DNA from: Sphingobacterium allocomposti
Lineage (GTDB): Bacteria > Bacteroidota > Bacteroidia > Sphingobacteriales > Sphingobacteriaceae
Reading direction: 5' to 3'
Assembly: GCF_008124885.1 (NCBI RefSeq)
Contig: NZ_VNHX01000001.1
Location: 124,001-188,000 of the forward strand
Length of the DNA: 64,000 nt
Part shown: one piece after another, positions 63,792-64,000 of the stretch
Numbering within the stretch: position 1 is the stretch's first letter
Layout: each line of letters opens with the position of its first letter
The notes under the pieces: model-generated
Database searches by the model: none
What the model was told of the DNA's origin: nothing
The model's input: only the letters and a program-made list of their open reading frames with translations
Program-made: the position numbers and the translations under genes

Positions 63792-63803
63792 CGCGGTACC
63801 GCG
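63792..63803. promoter_or_regulatory. 12-bp perfect palindrome upstream of the SMR gene
   Basis: CGCGGTACCGCG lies 37 bases ahead of the SMR start. Possible regulator site; could also be chance in a GC-rich stretch. Confidence 0.3.
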
Positions 63804-63881
63804 GAACGGGGTGGAACGATGACAATTACAGCACAAAGATCGCCTTTCGCCGGACGAATCTTTTTTACAAATGCTAAAAAG

Positions 63882-64000
63882 TTAAATCTTCGACCGTATC
63901 CGGCTTAGTGTGACCTGTGAGATACCTAAATACGAAGCGATGAAGCCCAGCTTAATTGTGGCCACCATGCCGGGCGCCCGTGCCAGTAGCTCCTGGTAAC
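63882..64000 (-). CDS. C-terminus of a Crp/Fnr-type transcriptional regulator (partial)
   Basis: A minus-strand frame enters from the right edge and ends with TAA at 63884-63882. The 38 visible residues include IASYLGISQVTLSRIRSKI, the recognition-helix pattern of the Crp/Fnr winged helix. The rest of the gene is outside the window. It lies upstream of the SMR gene on the same strand and might regulate it. Confidence 0.75.
   Translation of the reverse strand, partial: YQELLARAPGMVATIKLGFIASYLGISQVTLSRIRSKI

Overview
The window is a chromosomal segment of a Bacteroidota bacterium, most likely a free-living or plant/soil member of the Sphingobacteriaceae (Parapedobacter/Pedobacter/Sphingobacterium type). 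The evidence is two SusC/SusD pairs, two hybrid two-component systems (HTCS), a NUDIX-type AraR regulator, promoters of the TTG-N20-TAnnTTTG form peculiar to the phylum, an ISAon1-type transposase remnant and a gene set typical of that family. The genus is an inference; no 16S gene is present.

Region 1 (about 1-24,100) is an L-arabinose / arabinan utilisation locus: a SusCD importer, araR, araB-araD-araA, a sodium-solute symporter, a GH51 arabinofuranosidase, a single-domain GH43, a tandem GH43-GH43 protein, a GH97 and the first HTCS. Extracellular or periplasmic glycosidases trim arabinose from side chains, the symporter brings it into the cytoplasm, and isomerase, kinase and epimerase turn it into xylulose 5-phosphate. 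AraR probably senses free arabinose; the HTCS probably senses an oligosaccharide.

Region 2 (about 24,100-48,850) is a second polysaccharide-utilisation block: SusC/SusD, a DUF3823 lipoprotein, a second GH43-GH43, a GH2, a beta-barrel protein, a fused phosphodiesterase-like/alkaline phosphatase, a second HTCS (minus strand), a GH127/GH146-type beta-L-arabinofuranosidase, and a plus-strand set of GH105, DUF2264 (GH154-like) and BNR_4 (GH145/PL27-like) enzymes. The last three match the enzyme classes known to remove the rhamnose-glucuronate caps of arabinogalactan proteins, so the preferred substrate of the whole region is probably pectic arabinan plus arabinogalactan.

Region 3 (about 48,850-60,400) is ordinary chromosome: a 74-bp tandem repeat, a DUF4136 lipoprotein, nadE with a beta-barrel protein, two FKBP-like lipoproteins, a thioredoxin-like protein, a TonB receptor with a small membrane protein, panD, panC and a divergent stand-alone starch-synthase-like domain lacking the usual substrate motif. 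Region 4 (60,400-64,000) holds a decayed insertion element containing an eleven-unit, exactly 21-bp tandem array, three tandem identical tRNA-Asp genes, prfA, an SMR transporter and the 3' end of a Crp/Fnr-type regulator that runs off the window.

Between genes there are four copies of a REP-like dispersed element, one MITE-like element, several strong hairpin terminators and a few palindromes that look like operators.
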